The notes below the pieces were generated by a model. It searched no databases, was not told where the DNA came from, and saw only the letters and a list, made by a program, of their open reading frames with translations. A DNA stretch of 64,000 nucleotides. It comes from Bradyrhizobium diazoefficiens USDA 110 (GTDB lineage: Bacteria > Pseudomonadota > Alphaproteobacteria > Rhizobiales > Xanthobacteraceae). The DNA is taken from positions 1,536,001 to 1,600,000 of the forward strand of contig NC_004463.1 in assembly GCF_000011365.1 (NCBI RefSeq), read 5' to 3'. The position numbers and the translations under genes are program-made. Position 1 is the stretch's first letter. Every line of letters begins with the position of its first letter. Below are positions 21,966 through 33,244 of this stretch, in pieces.

Positions 21966-23143
21966 TGACGGTTATCGCGCCGACGCCGATCGAGACCACG
22001 ACCCAGTCTCCGCTGGGTGAGATCGTTCCGATCACGCGAAAGCCGTTCGCGCCTTCGCCGCTGAATAGGCGGCGATGGCAGAACTTCAAGGCCAACCGCC
22101 GCGGCTATTGGTCGTTCTGGATATTCATCGCCCTCTTCGTGATCTCGCTGTTCGCCGAGCTGATCGCCAACGATCGACCTTTCCTGGTCAAATTCGACGG
22201 CCGTCTCTATTGGCCCGCCTTCGTGACTTATTCGGAAACCACCTTCGGCGGCGATTTCGAGACGGCTGCCGACTACCGCGACCCCTACTTGCAGAAGCTC
22301 ATCAAGGACAAGGGCGGCGCCATCGTCTGGCCCCTGATCCGCTATTCCTACGACACTCACAATCTCGACTTGCCGACGCCGGCGCCGTCGCCGCCGACCT
22401 GGATGCTCACCGAAGCGCAATGCAAGCCGGTGGTCGAGAAGAAGGGGCTGAAGAGCTGCCGCGACCTCGAATACAACTGGTTAGGTACGGACGACCAGGG
22501 GCGCGACGTGGTGGCGCGGCTGATCTATGGCTTCCGCATCTCGGTGCTGTTCGGCCTTTGCCTCACGATCATCTCATCCGTCATCGGCATCGCGGCGGGA
22601 GCGGTACAGGGTTATTTCGGCGGCCGGGTCGATCTCATCTTCCAGCGCTTCATCGAGATATGGACGGCAATTCCGTCGCTCTATCTTCTCTTGATCCTGT
22701 CCTCGGTCCTCGTGCCCGGCTTCTTCGTGCTGCTCGGCATTCTCCTGCTGTTCTCCTGGGTCTCGCTGGTCGGTCTCGTGCGGGCCGAGTTCCTGCGCGG
22801 GCGCAACTTCGAATACATCCAGGCCGCCCGCGCGCTCGGCGTCTCCAACCCGGTCATCATGTTCCGTCACCTGCTGCCGAACGCGATGGTCGCGACCATG
22901 ACGTTCCTGCCGTTCATCGTTTCCTCGTCGGTGATGACGCTGACGGCACTCGACTTCCTTGGCTTCGGCCTGCCGCCGGGCTCACCCTCGCTCGGCGAGC
23001 TGCTGTCACAGGCCAAGTCCAACGTGCAGGCGCCGTGGCTCGGTTTCTCCGGCTTCTTCTCGGTCGCGATCATGCTGTCGCTCCTGATCTTCATCGGCGA
23101 AGCCGTGCGCGACGCCTTCGATCCGCGCAAGACGTTCAGGTAA
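21965..23143 (+). CDS. yejE: Peptide ABC transporter permease YejE
   Basis: A 392-aa permease of the DppC/YejE group. A cytoplasmic N-terminus is followed by one helix (about 50-70), a large periplasmic insertion containing the family marker HWLGTDDQGRDV-like YNWLGTDDQGRDVVARLIYG, then five helices and the coupling loop NFEYIQAARALGVSNPVIMFRHLLPNA. The start ATG shares its A with the yejB stop codon, giving translational coupling. Confidence 0.95.
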   Translation: MTVIAPTPIETTTQSPLGEIVPITRKPFAPSPLNRRRWQNFKANRRGYWSFWIFIALFVISLFAELIANDRPFLVKFDGRLYWPAFVTYSETTFGGDFETAADYRDPYLQKLIKDKGGAIVWPLIRYSYDTHNLDLPTPAPSPPTWMLTEAQCKPVVEKKGLKSCRDLEYNWLGTDDQGRDVVARLIYGFRISVLFGLCLTIISSVIGIAAGAVQGYFGGRVDLIFQRFIEIWTAIPSLYLLLILSSVLVPGFFVLLGILLLFSWVSLVGLVRAEFLRGRNFEYIQAARALGVSNPVIMFRHLLPNAMVATMTFLPFIVSSSVMTLTALDFLGFGLPPGSPSLGELLSQAKSNVQAPWLGFSGFFSVAIMLSLLIFIGEAVRDAFDPRKTFR

Positions 23144-23147
23144 GCCA

Positions 23148-24785
<1,638 letters not shown>

Positions 24786-24872
24786 CCCGGCATTCCGGTC
24801 GCGCGACAGCGCGAGCCCCAGGGACGCTTCTGCTGGTGGCCGAAGCGGACCGCACCTACCTGTCGCGTTGAT

Positions 24873-25103
24873 CTACGCGGCGCGTTCCTTGTCTAATTGT
24901 TCCTCGACCGTGGTCGCTGTTTCTTCCAACTTCTTTTCGTAATTGCCCGCGAGCTTCTCAATACTATCGGCCCACATCCTCAGCATTGAGACCTGAAAGT
25001 GGATCATCGGCATCAAGGCATTCATGCCGATTGCTGTCGCTGCGGCGATGCGCCGTTGTGGGTCGCCCGCGAGATGGTTTGCAGTAACGGTCTTGTCTGC
25101 CAT
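24873..25103 (-). CDS. Small hypothetical protein, possibly phasin-like
   Basis: A 76-aa protein without signal peptide. It is mostly helical, with a Met/Ala-rich middle (GMNALMPMIHFQVSMLRMWA) and a charged C-terminal helix (EKLAGNYEKKLEETATTVEE) that could form a coiled coil. The composition is reminiscent of small phasin-like proteins, but similarity is too weak to name it. A strong AAGGAG site lies 8-9 nt before the ATG. It is 37 bp downstream of the next small minus-strand gene, so the two likely share a transcript. Confidence 0.7.
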   Translation of the reverse strand: MADKTVTANHLAGDPQRRIAAATAIGMNALMPMIHFQVSMLRMWADSIEKLAGNYEKKLEETATTVEEQLDKERAA

Positions 25104-25140
25104 GCTGTTCGCTCCTTCGCGCTGGTGTTATGGCCTAAAG

Positions 25141-25422
25141 TCACCTCTCGGGTTGTGAATTGCGTGCTTTCAAACACTCGGCCAAAACTTGATCTGCCGC
25201 GAGTCGCGCACATTGGTCGTCATGCAATTCATCCAGTTTTTTCAAGTAGGCGACTGCGGCGATTTGCAGGAGATCGAAATCATCTTCGCCGGTATCGCGA
25301 AGACTGGCGATGTAGCGATAGAGGGCGGAACGCCTGTTATCATTCTCGCTGATGCCGCTGTGGAGCAGCAGGTAGTTCCGCCAAGCGAACGCACACGCGC
25401 CTTCTCTGGCCTGAGAACTCAT
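25141..25422 (-). CDS. Small hypothetical protein
   Basis: A 93-aa soluble protein of unknown function. It begins MSSQAREGACAFAWRNYLLL and ends in a charged helix with three cysteines in total (C10, C72, C84 approximately). A strong GGGAGGTG ribosome-binding site precedes the ATG at 25422, which supports translation. Upstream partner of the 76-aa gene. Confidence 0.65.
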   Translation of the reverse strand: MSSQAREGACAFAWRNYLLLHSGISENDNRRSALYRYIASLRDTGEDDFDLLQIAAVAYLKKLDELHDDQCARLAADQVLAECLKARNSQPER

Positions 25423-25703
25423 GGGGCACCTCCCAAAGGCAGAAAGACTGACGACATGTTTCGTTCCGCAATTCTCCCAATTGTAACGTTGTTCCGTAGT
25501 TGCGCCGCGAGATGCCTATCAGCCGGGGCGGGTTGCCTTTCGAGTGACGGTTGCCCGAATGATCGTGCGTGTATTCCCTGGAAAATGAGCCTGGGGAACG
25601 TACGAGACTTCCGGTTCTCTCTGCGCTGGAGTGTCGCAGCCCGCTTCGCTCAAATATGTCGATATCCACGGTAATATCTGGCCGTCGAGCCGCGGAGGCG
25701 GTG

Positions 25704-25955
25704 ATGGCTTCAAAGCTGTCTTCTGGCACTGTTGTCTTGCTACTGGTTGGAGCAACGGTGCTTTTGATCGCAAGTCGGCCACCTGTTTGGATGCTGCTGC
25801 TGCTCGGTTCCTTCGCGCTGGCGGCGCTGTATATCGTCGTGCGAACAAAGTCGCGTTACGATCCGCTCGATCCACGCTTCGGCAGCTGCATCCCTCCGAT
25901 TTCCAAGCCGAAGGCCAGCGCCGGTAATGTGCCCAAGCAACATAGCGACGTCTGA
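25704..25955 (+). CDS. Small membrane protein
   Basis: An 83-aa protein with two closely spaced transmembrane helices (SGTVVLLLVGATVLLIA, about 6-22, and WMLLLLGSFALAALYIVV, about 29-46) and a short basic, Pro-rich cytoplasmic tail. The frame is open to 25569, but the ATG at 25704 follows GGAGGCGGTG, a good ribosome-binding site. It is divergent from the two small genes before it. Function unknown. Confidence 0.65.
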   Translation: MASKLSSGTVVLLLVGATVLLIASRPPVWMLLLLGSFALAALYIVVRTKSRYDPLDPRFGSCIPPISKPKASAGNVPKQHSDV

Positions 25956-26071
25956 CATCCATCAGATGCGGATCCGCTTCCAAGACCGACATTCGGCCAT
26001 ACCGGTTTCAACGTCGCCTTCGGAGAGTAAAGCGGACGCGGCAAATTAGCGGTGAATTATGAGCACACGCC

Positions 26072-26926
26072 CTAGAGCCGCTTGATCGCCACGACCTCGC
26101 TGCCGGCCTGCTTGATCCGTGCAATGGCCGGCTCGATCGGCTCGATCACCGTCGCCATATGATGCGCGTTGGCGTGAACCATGGTGCCGGCGTCGCGGAC
26201 GATGGCGACGTGGCCCTTCCAGAAGATTAGGTCGCCGCGTTGCAGCTTGCTCTGCCCGTGAGGCTCCAGGGCTCGTCCAAGGCCGGCCTGCTGCATGTCG
26301 CTGTCGCGCGGGCAGCCGGTGCCGGCCGCCGTCAGCGAGACCTGCACGAGACCCGAGCAATCGATGCCGAGGCTGCTCTTGCCGCCCCAGAGGTAGGGCG
26401 TGCCGACGAAGCGTTCGGCCACCGCAACGAAGTCCGGCTCGCGATGATCGAGCGGGCCGAGATGCGCCTTCGGCAGATAAGCTCCGTCGCGCGTCACCGC
26501 GAAGCTGCCGTCCTCGCGCGCCACCGCAATCTTCGATCCCATCACGAGCGTGCCGGCTGGCGGCAGCTTGATCGAGGGGCCCGGGAACGCAAACGTCCGC
26601 AGCGCGCTGACCTTGTGCGTCGGGGCGGCCGTCGGCTTCATGAGCGCCGCATCGGGAAGCCAGCCGACATAGCCGTCACTTCCCAGCTGGCCCCAGGCCC
26701 AGCCCTCGCCATTGCGATCGTAGACCGTGACGCGCTCGCCGCGCAGCGCCTCCGTCATCAGCATCGCGTCCGAGGACGGCTGTTCGCGCACCGCTGCAAT
26801 CGCGTCCGTCACCTCGAATTCCTCGCCGGTGACGAAACGCTCCGCCTGCACCTTGCCTTCGAGATATTTGGCGGCGAGGTCGGCCCGCGCCGGTGTCAGC
26901 CTTGGATCGTGTCCTGGATCATGCAT
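26072..26926 (-). CDS. NlpC/P60 family cell-wall hydrolase
   Basis: A 284-aa protein with N-terminal SH3-like domains (about 35-160; WAWGQLGSDGYVGWLPDAAL is typical) and a C-terminal NlpC/P60 cysteine peptidase domain. The catalytic Cys is in GIDCSGLVQ, the His in GHVAIV and a third polar residue in VHANAHH. Such enzymes cut peptidoglycan stem peptides (gamma-D-Glu to diamino acid). No signal peptide is visible, so a cytoplasmic recycling role is also possible. The start overlaps the aminopeptidase stop by 8 nt, so they are co-translated. Confidence 0.9.
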   Translation of the reverse strand: MHDPGHDPRLTPARADLAAKYLEGKVQAERFVTGEEFEVTDAIAAVREQPSSDAMLMTEALRGERVTVYDRNGEGWAWGQLGSDGYVGWLPDAALMKPTAAPTHKVSALRTFAFPGPSIKLPPAGTLVMGSKIAVAREDGSFAVTRDGAYLPKAHLGPLDHREPDFVAVAERFVGTPYLWGGKSSLGIDCSGLVQVSLTAAGTGCPRDSDMQQAGLGRALEPHGQSKLQRGDLIFWKGHVAIVRDAGTMVHANAHHMATVIEPIEPAIARIKQAGSEVVAIKRL

Positions 26927-28292
26927 AGCGCTCGCTCAGCAATGTGTAGATGGCGCGCGCGGCCTGGCACTCGCCGCCTTCGGGGCGCGCCGGCTTCGCC
27001 GACGGCGTCCAGCCATAGATGTCGACATGCAGCCAGCTCTTGGCCTGCTCGACGAAGCGTTGCAGGAACAGCGCGCAGGTGATCGACCCGGCAAAGCCGC
27101 CGGACGGTGCGTTGGTGATGGTGGCGGTCTTGGAGTCCAGCCACGCATCGTAGGCCGGCCACAGCGGCATGCGCCACAACGGATCGTTCTCCTTGACGGC
27201 GCAGCGCGCGACGTCGGCGGCAAGCGTCTCATCATTGGTGTAAAAGGGCGGTAAATCCGGCCCCAGCGCGACGCGTGCAGCTCCCGTCAGTGTGCCGAGA
27301 TCGATCAGCAGGTCGGGCTTCTCCTCGTCGGCGAGCGCCAGGGCATCGGCGAGCACGAGCCGCCCTTCGGCGTCCGTGTTGCCGATCTCGACCGTGATCC
27401 CCTTGCGCGATGTAAAAATGTCGAGCGGGCGGAAGGCATTGCCGGCGACCGCATTCTCGACCGCCGGAATCAGCACGCGCAGCCGGACCTTCAGCTTCGC
27501 GTCCATCACCATGCGCGCGAGCGCCAGAACGTTGGCGGCGCCGCCCATGTCCTTCTTCATGATCAGCATGCCGCTCGACGGCTTCAGGTCGAGCCCGCCG
27601 GTGTCGAAGCACACGCCCTTGCCGACCAGCGTCACCTTGGGATGGGCGGGATCGCCCCAGCCGATGTCGATCAGTCGCGGCGCGCGGTCCGAGGCCATGC
27701 CGACGGCGTGGATCAGGGGAAAATCCGTCCTCAGATCCTCGCCGATGGTGCAGGCAAAGCTCGCGCCGAATTCGCTGGCGAGCTCTTGGGCGGCTGCGGC
27801 GAGCTCCTCCGGCCCCATGTCGTTGGACGGCGTGTTGATGAGGTCGCGCGCCAGCATCGCGGCATCGGCCATGCGGCTGATCTCGACGGCGTCGACGCCG
27901 TCAGGCGGCACCAGGCGGACATCGGGGCCATCAGCCTTGCGGTAGCGAGCGAAGCGGTAGCAGCCGAGCGCGAAGGCGAGTGCGGCGAGCCGTGCATCGT
28001 GCGGTGCATTCGCAAAGCGATAGGTGCCCGGCGGCAACAGGCCGGGCAGGGCGCCCGGCCGGAACAGGTCGCGGGATCTTGCGCCCTCGTCCTCGAGGCC
28101 GAACAGCACTTGCGCGATCGTACCGCCGGGGGCGGGCAGGGCGAGATAGCCGCCCGGCTTGGCGGCGAAGGCGTTCGCCGTGGCGAACTGGCGTTGCGCC
28201 GGCGGCAGCGTCTCGGCGACCTGATCCCAGCTCGACTTGGTGACGAAGGTGATCGGGATGGCGGTTGGCGACGTCTCGAAGACAGAAGGCAT
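26919..28292 (-). CDS. Leucyl aminopeptidase family (M17) metallopeptidase
   Basis: A 457-aa M17 peptidase removing N-terminal residues from peptides in the cytoplasm. The two-metal site motifs are all visible: VGKGVCFDTGGLDLKPSSGM, KDMGGAANVL and the signature NTDAEGRLVLADAL. The N-terminal third is divergent from E. coli PepA, fitting the shorter family branch common in alphaproteobacteria. Coupling to an NlpC/P60 protein suggests a pathway that breaks down murein-derived peptides; this is inference. Confidence 0.93.
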   Translation of the reverse strand: MPSVFETSPTAIPITFVTKSSWDQVAETLPPAQRQFATANAFAAKPGGYLALPAPGGTIAQVLFGLEDEGARSRDLFRPGALPGLLPPGTYRFANAPHDARLAALAFALGCYRFARYRKADGPDVRLVPPDGVDAVEISRMADAAMLARDLINTPSNDMGPEELAAAAQELASEFGASFACTIGEDLRTDFPLIHAVGMASDRAPRLIDIGWGDPAHPKVTLVGKGVCFDTGGLDLKPSSGMLIMKKDMGGAANVLALARMVMDAKLKVRLRVLIPAVENAVAGNAFRPLDIFTSRKGITVEIGNTDAEGRLVLADALALADEEKPDLLIDLGTLTGAARVALGPDLPPFYTNDETLAADVARCAVKENDPLWRMPLWPAYDAWLDSKTATITNAPSGGFAGSITCALFLQRFVEQAKSWLHVDIYGWTPSAKPARPEGGECQAARAIYTLLSERYA

Positions 28293-28496
28293 TGGCGGGT
28301 CCAGGTCGTCAGATCAAGCTGGTTATGCGGATGAGGGAGACTTCGCAGAGTTTTGCGGTGGCCGCAATCGGCTTTGCCGTCACCGTTGAGCGAGCGGCTA
28401 CTCGCAGCAAGGGGGCCATGCTAGGTTCCGGCAACGGCCGCCAGGTGCAAGGAGATCACCGGTGGCCGAAAGCGAAGCCTGCCGGGAGGAAATGCA

Positions 28497-28700
28497 ATGG
28501 ACGTCGTGTGGAGTATGGTCACTTTCATCGGCCAGGTCGTCGAGGCGATTTTCAGCTATGTCGAGCATCATCATTGGATCTTCGCGTTCCTTGCCGGCGG
28601 CTACGTCTTCTATCTCCACGACCGCTCCGTCCATGCGCGCTTCGATGCGCTCGACAAGCGCGTCGACGAAATCCGCAAGCGGCTTGCCATCGAATATTGA
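28497..28700 (+). CDS. Small membrane protein with C-terminal coiled coil
   Basis: A 67-aa protein with a helix-forming hydrophobic stretch (about 24-42, HHHWIFAFLAGGYVFYL) preceded by a His cluster and followed by a charged helix (RFDALDKRVDEIRKRLAIEY). A GGGAGGA site lies 8 nt before the ATG. After its TGA the same frame stays open for 37 more codons with strongly GC-ending codons (to 28814). Function unknown. Confidence 0.7.
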   Translation: MDVVWSMVTFIGQVVEAIFSYVEHHHWIFAFLAGGYVFYLHDRSVHARFDALDKRVDEIRKRLAIEY

Positions 28701-28828
28701 TCGGGTGAAACGAAACCGGCGACGGGCAGATCTCCAGACCTGAACGAGCAGGCGAAGGCGCTCGGCCTCGACCTCGGTCTCGGCGGAGAGGTGCCGCCGC
28801 AGACGCCGTCGTGAGGGGCATCCCGGCG

Positions 28829-28843
28829 TTAACCGGCCATTAG
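28829..28843 (+). promoter_or_regulatory. CtrA-like box upstream of tadD
   Basis: TTAA-CCGGCCA-TTAG matches the CtrA consensus TTAA-N7-TTAA with one mismatch, about 60 bp before the tadD start. A further TTAAC follows at once. Prediction by eye only. Confidence 0.35.
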
Positions 28844-28903
28844 GGTTAACAGTCTATTGCTGGCGCGTTCGGCTCGATCCATCCGCTCGAGAGTCAAAGC
28901 GTC

Positions 28904-29719
28904 ATGCGTCAACGGTTCAGTCCTGCCCGGCTTCTCGCATCTGCCTCGCTCGTTGCGGTGGTGGCCATGAGCCTCGGCGGCTGCACGGCAATGTCAAAGC
29001 TCTCCGACGTCACCGGATCGATCGGGTCGCGCGCGGAGGCCTCCCCTCCCAGCGATCCCGCAGGCGCCGTCGAAGTCTATGGCGAGCGTTACCGTGCCAA
29101 TCCCAAGGACGCCGAGGCCGCGCTCGGCTATGGCCAGGCCTTGCGCGCCAACGGCCAGCGCGCCCAGGCCGCCGCCGTCCTCGAGCAGGCGACCATCGCC
29201 AATCCCGGCAACAAGGCGCTGCTCGCCCTGTACGGCCGTGCACTCGCCGACAACGGCAATTTCCAGCAGGCCTTCGACGTGCTGTCGAAAGCGCATTCAC
29301 CCGACAATCCGGATTGGCGTCTGCTCTCGGTGCAGGGCACGGCGCTCGATCAGATGGGCCGTCACGATGAGGCGCGTTCCTATTATGCGAGCGCGCTGAA
29401 GATCGCGCCGGGCGATCCCGGCGTGCTGTCCAATCTCGGCCTGTCCTACATGCTGTCGAGAGACCTTCCCAAGGCAGAAGAGGCGTTGCGGCAGGCCTAC
29501 GCCTCGCCGCGCGCGAGCGCGCGGGTGCGGCAGAATCTCGGCCTGGTCGTCGGTCTCCAGGGCCGCTTTGCCGAGGCCGAGACCATCGTGAAGGCGGACC
29601 TGCCGCCGGAGCAGGCCGCGGCCAATGTCGCCTATCTCAAGGAAATGCTGAGCCGCAGCGACGCCCCGCGCGGCGCACCGAAGCGGACGCCCGTCGCCGC
29701 GCTCAGCCGACCCGACTGA
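28904..29719 (+). CDS. tadD: Tad pilus lipoprotein TadD (TPR protein)
   Basis: A 271-aa lipoprotein with a lipobox at about residues 25-28 (SLGGC) and about five tetratricopeptide repeats (for example EAALGYGQALRANGQRAQAA and VLSNLGLSYMLSRDLPKAEEAL). TadD is an outer-membrane-associated assembly factor for Flp pili, helping secretin multimerisation. It is convergent with tadC at the end of the Tad locus. Confidence 0.9.
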   Translation: MRQRFSPARLLASASLVAVVAMSLGGCTAMSKLSDVTGSIGSRAEASPPSDPAGAVEVYGERYRANPKDAEAALGYGQALRANGQRAQAAAVLEQATIANPGNKALLALYGRALADNGNFQQAFDVLSKAHSPDNPDWRLLSVQGTALDQMGRHDEARSYYASALKIAPGDPGVLSNLGLSYMLSRDLPKAEEALRQAYASPRASARVRQNLGLVVGLQGRFAEAETIVKADLPPEQAAANVAYLKEMLSRSDAPRGAPKRTPVAALSRPD

Positions 29720-29781
29720 TCCGACCTGATCGTCTCATCCTAAAGCCGCACGCGCGAACCGCACGCGGCTCAAGTCTTGCG

Positions 29782-30756
29782 TCACTGCATCTCGGAGATC
29801 TTGATGCCGGTCGGCCCGAGAATGACGACGAACAGCACCGGCAGGAAGAACAGGATCATCGGCACCGTCAGCTTCGGCGGCAGCGCAGCGGCCTTCTTCT
29901 CGGCCTCGGTCATGCGCATGTCGCGGTTTTCCTGCGCCATGACGCGCAGGGAATGTCCGAGCGGAGTGCCGTAACGTTCCGCCTGCTGGAGCGCCAGACA
30001 CACCGACTTGACGCCCTCGAGCCCGGTGCGCCGCGCCAGGTTCTCATAGGCGACCTTGCGGTCCTGCAAATAGGACAGCTCGGCGGTGGTCAGCGTGAAC
30101 TCTTCCGACAGCGCGATCGACTGGCCGACGATTTCGGTGGCGACTTTCCGGAATGCCATTTCGACCGACATGCCGGATTCGATGCAGATCAGCAGCAGGT
30201 CGAGCGCGTCGGGAAAGGCGCGCTTGATCGAAAGCTGGCGCTTGGAAATCGCGTTCTTGAGGAACAGCATCGGGGCCTGAAGCCCGAGATAGGCGGCGCC
30301 GATGCAGATGCCGATCTTGACCGGCACCGGTTTCTCCATATGCGCGATCAGGAACACGTACAGGACCGAGCCCACGAACAGGGTGATCGGAGCGACCATG
30401 CGCGCAAACAGGAAGGTGATGTAGGGCGCCTGACCGCGGTAGCCGGCCATGATGAGCTTGTCGCGGGCAGCTTCCTGCGCGAGCCATTTGGTGAGGTTGA
30501 AATCCTCGACGACCTTGGAGACGAGCTGCTTCGGGGTCTGGCGCAGCGAGACCTTCTCGCTCTTGTTGAGGCGCTCGCGCTCGCGCTGCCGGATCCGCTC
30601 GCGCTCGCTCGCCACCGCCTTCATGCGCTTGGAGAGGCCTTCGCCGGCGAACAGCGGCATCACCAGCGTATAGACGGTAGCGCTGGCGGCGATGGCCGCC
30701 AGCAGCATGGTCATGAAACGGACGTCATGCAGTTTCGAAACCAGAAATTCGACCAT
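29782..30756 (-). CDS. tadC: Tad pilus inner-membrane protein TadC
   Basis: A 324-aa T2SSF/GspF-domain membrane protein forming the platform of the Flp pilus machine. Helices near 15-35, 115-150 and the C-terminus (PMILFFLPVLFVVILGP) flank the cytoplasmic GspF domain with FPDALDLLLICIESGMSVEMAF, the typical Tad motif. It is 9 bp after tadB, the last gene of the minus-strand operon. Confidence 0.95.
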   Translation of the reverse strand: MVEFLVSKLHDVRFMTMLLAAIAASATVYTLVMPLFAGEGLSKRMKAVASERERIRQRERERLNKSEKVSLRQTPKQLVSKVVEDFNLTKWLAQEAARDKLIMAGYRGQAPYITFLFARMVAPITLFVGSVLYVFLIAHMEKPVPVKIGICIGAAYLGLQAPMLFLKNAISKRQLSIKRAFPDALDLLLICIESGMSVEMAFRKVATEIVGQSIALSEEFTLTTAELSYLQDRKVAYENLARRTGLEGVKSVCLALQQAERYGTPLGHSLRVMAQENRDMRMTEAEKKAAALPPKLTVPMILFFLPVLFVVILGPTGIKISEMQ

Positions 30757-30765
30757 ACGCCACCG

Positions 30766-31743
30766 TCAGAAATCGAAGTTGATCATCTTCTTCATCACCA
30801 TGATGCCGACCGACATCCAGACGACGCAGCCGACCAGCATGAGCTGGCCGGTAGGATGGGTCCACAGCAGGGAGATGTAGTGCGGCGTCGTGAGATAGAC
30901 GAGAAACATCACGATCGGCGGCAGCGAGCCGATGATGGCGGCCGAAGCCTTGGCTTCCATCGACATCGCCTGGATCTTTTCCCTCATCTTCTTGCGGTCG
31001 CGCAGCACCTTGGAGAGGTTGCCCAGCGCTTCGGAGAGGTTGCCGCCCGACTTCTGCTGGATCGAGATGACGATGCCGAAGAAATTGGCTTCCGGCAGCG
31101 GCATGCGATCGTAGAGGCGCGAGCAGGCTTCGCCGAGCGGCATGCCGATCGCCTGCGTCTCGATGATGGCCAGGAACTCGCTGCGCAGCGGCTCGGGCGA
31201 ATCGGCGGCGACCACCTTGATCGATTCGAACAGCGGCAGGCCCGCCTTGATGCCGCGGACGATCACGTCGACGGCGTCGGGCAGCGCGGCCAGGAATTTG
31301 CTTTCGCGGCGCTTCTTCAGGAAGCTGAGTGCCCAGCGCGGCAAGCCGAAGCCGCCGGCGAAGGCGAGGCCGGCGCCGCCGAGCAGGCCGCCACCGACGA
31401 ACATGGCGGCTACGAACAGCACGCCCGCCACGACGGCGGACACGATCCAGAATTTCTGCGGCGTCCAGTCCAGCCCCGCCTGCGACAGGCGGATGTTGAG
31501 CGGAACGCTCTTCTCCTGCTGACGTCGTGCCTCGAGATCCTTCAGCGAAGTCTCGACCTGCTCACGGCGCGAGCGCTGGCTCTTTTCGGTCTGCTTGGCC
31601 GCGGGCGCGTCGGCGCGCGCGATCGAGGCACGGCGGTTTTCCGCCTTCCGCTCCCCGGACAGCAACGGATAGAGGAAGACCCAGGCGATGCCGCCGACAG
31701 CGGCGGTGGCGAGGAACGCGAGGGCGAGGACCTGCATGTTCAT
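30766..31743 (-). CDS. tadB: Tad pilus inner-membrane protein TadB
   Basis: A 325-aa T2SSF protein paired with TadC. N-terminal helix MQVLALAFLATAAVGGIAWV, then a charged linker, two central helices and the GspF domain with LPDAVDVIVRGIKAGLPLFE. The frame extends 20 codons upstream into cpaF, but the ATG at 31743 starts at the first helix; the ribosome-binding site is weak, and coupling to cpaF is likely (16-bp gap). Confidence 0.94.
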   Translation of the reverse strand: MNMQVLALAFLATAAVGGIAWVFLYPLLSGERKAENRRASIARADAPAAKQTEKSQRSRREQVETSLKDLEARRQQEKSVPLNIRLSQAGLDWTPQKFWIVSAVVAGVLFVAAMFVGGGLLGGAGLAFAGGFGLPRWALSFLKKRRESKFLAALPDAVDVIVRGIKAGLPLFESIKVVAADSPEPLRSEFLAIIETQAIGMPLGEACSRLYDRMPLPEANFFGIVISIQQKSGGNLSEALGNLSKVLRDRKKMREKIQAMSMEAKASAAIIGSLPPIVMFLVYLTTPHYISLLWTHPTGQLMLVGCVVWMSVGIMVMKKMINFDF

Positions 31744-31759
31744 GGCGGCGCTGACCTGC

Positions 31760-33223
31760 TCACGTCGTTGGCGCCACTTCCGCCGCATCGAGTGCGGCGG
31801 CAAGGCGCTTCTCGTCGCCGTAATAGCGAGCGCGTTCCCAGAACTTCGGACGGCCGATGCCGGTCGAGCGGTGCCGCCCGATGATCTTGCCGTTGGCGTC
31901 CTCGCCGATCATGTCGTAGAGGAAGATGTCCTGGGTGATGATGGTGTCGCCTTCCATGCCCATCACCTCGGTGATGTGCGTGATGCGGCGCGAGCCGTCG
32001 CGCAGGCGCGCGGCCTGGACGATGACGTCGATCGAGGCGCAGATCATCTCGCGGATGGTCCGCGACGGCAGCGAGAAGCCGCCCATCGTGATCATGGATT
32101 CGCAGCGCGACAGCGCCTCGCGCGGGTTGTTGGCGTGCAGCGTGCCCATCGAGCCGTCATGGCCGGTGTTCATGGCCTGAAGCAGGTCGAACGCCTCGGG
32201 TCCGCGGACCTCGCCGACGATGATGCGTTCGGGGCGCATACGCAGGCAGTTGCGCACCAGCTCGCGCATGGTGATCTGGCCCTCGCCCTCGATGTTGGGC
32301 GGGCGGGTTTCGAGCCGCACCACGTGGGGCTGCTGGAGCTGAAGCTCGGCCGCGTCCTCGCAGGTGATGATGCGCTCGTCGTGCTCGATGTAGTTGGTGA
32401 GGCAGTTGAGCAGCGTGGTCTTGCCCGAGCCGGTACCGCCGGAGATCAGCACGTTGCAGCGGACGCGGCCGATGATCTGGAGGATCTCGGCGCCCTCCGG
32501 CGAGATTGCGCCGAACTTGACGAGCTGATCCAGCGTCAGCTTGTCCTTCTTGAACTTGCGGATGGTGAGTGCGGGCCCGTCGATCGACAGCGGCGGCACG
32601 ATCGCGTTGACACGGGAGCCATCGGCAAGGCGCGCGTCGCAGATCGGCGAGGATTCGTCGACGCGCCGGCCGACCTGGCTGACGATGCGCTGGCAGATGT
32701 TGAGGAGCTGCTGGTTGTCGCGGAAGCGGATACCGGTGCGCTGGATCTTGCCGCCGACTTCGATGTAGACGGTGTTGGCGCCGTTGACCATGATGTCGGC
32801 GATGTCGTCGCGCGACAACAGCGGCTCCAGCGGGCCGTAGCCGAGCACGTCGTTGCAGATGTCGTCGAGCAGCTCTTCCTGCTCGGCGATCGACATCACG
32901 ATGTTCTTGATCGCGATGATCTCGTTGACGATGTCGCGGATTTCCTCGCGGGCCGATTCCGAATCGAGCTTGGCGAGCTGGGCGAGGTCGATGGCCTCGA
33001 TCAGCGCGCCGAAGATGGTCGCCTTGACCTCGTAGTAATTGTCCGAGCGGCGGGTTTCCATCGCCGGCGCAGGCCTCGCCGGGGCAAGCGGCGGCGAGGC
33101 GACGGCCGGCGGGGGCGGCGCGCGCGACACCGTCGGCGCCAGAGCCGGGGCAGGCTCTGGCGACACGGCGCCGGGCTTCGGGGCCCGAAGGTCGGTGTCT
33201 GTTCCGCTACGCTTACCAAACAC
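31760..33223 (-). CDS. cpaF: Tad pilus assembly ATPase CpaF/TadA
   Basis: A 487-aa secretion ATPase of the CpaF branch that powers Flp pilus assembly (and possibly retraction). A Pro/Ala-rich N-terminal 60 residues precede the conserved domain; Walker A is [12 protein letters not shown], and the Asp, Walker B and His boxes include [20 protein letters not shown] and [15 protein letters not shown]. Good length and full motif set indicate an active enzyme. Confidence 0.96.
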   Translation of the reverse strand: MFGKRSGTDTDLRAPKPGAVSPEPAPALAPTVSRAPPPPAVASPPLAPARPAPAMETRRSDNYYEVKATIFGALIEAIDLAQLAKLDSESAREEIRDIVNEIIAIKNIVMSIAEQEELLDDICNDVLGYGPLEPLLSRDDIADIMVNGANTVYIEVGGKIQRTGIRFRDNQQLLNICQRIVSQVGRRVDESSPICDARLADGSRVNAIVPPLSIDGPALTIRKFKKDKLTLDQLVKFGAISPEGAEILQIIGRVRCNVLISGGTGSGKTTLLNCLTNYIEHDERIITCEDAAELQLQQPHVVRLETRPPNIEGEGQITMRELVRNCLRMRPERIIVGEVRGPEAFDLLQAMNTGHDGSMGTLHANNPREALSRCESMITMGGFSLPSRTIREMICASIDVIVQAARLRDGSRRITHITEVMGMEGDTIITQDIFLYDMIGEDANGKIIGRHRSTGIGRPKFWERARYYGDEKRLAAALDAAEVAPTT

Positions 33224-33244
33224 TTAACGACTCCATGCGGCGGC

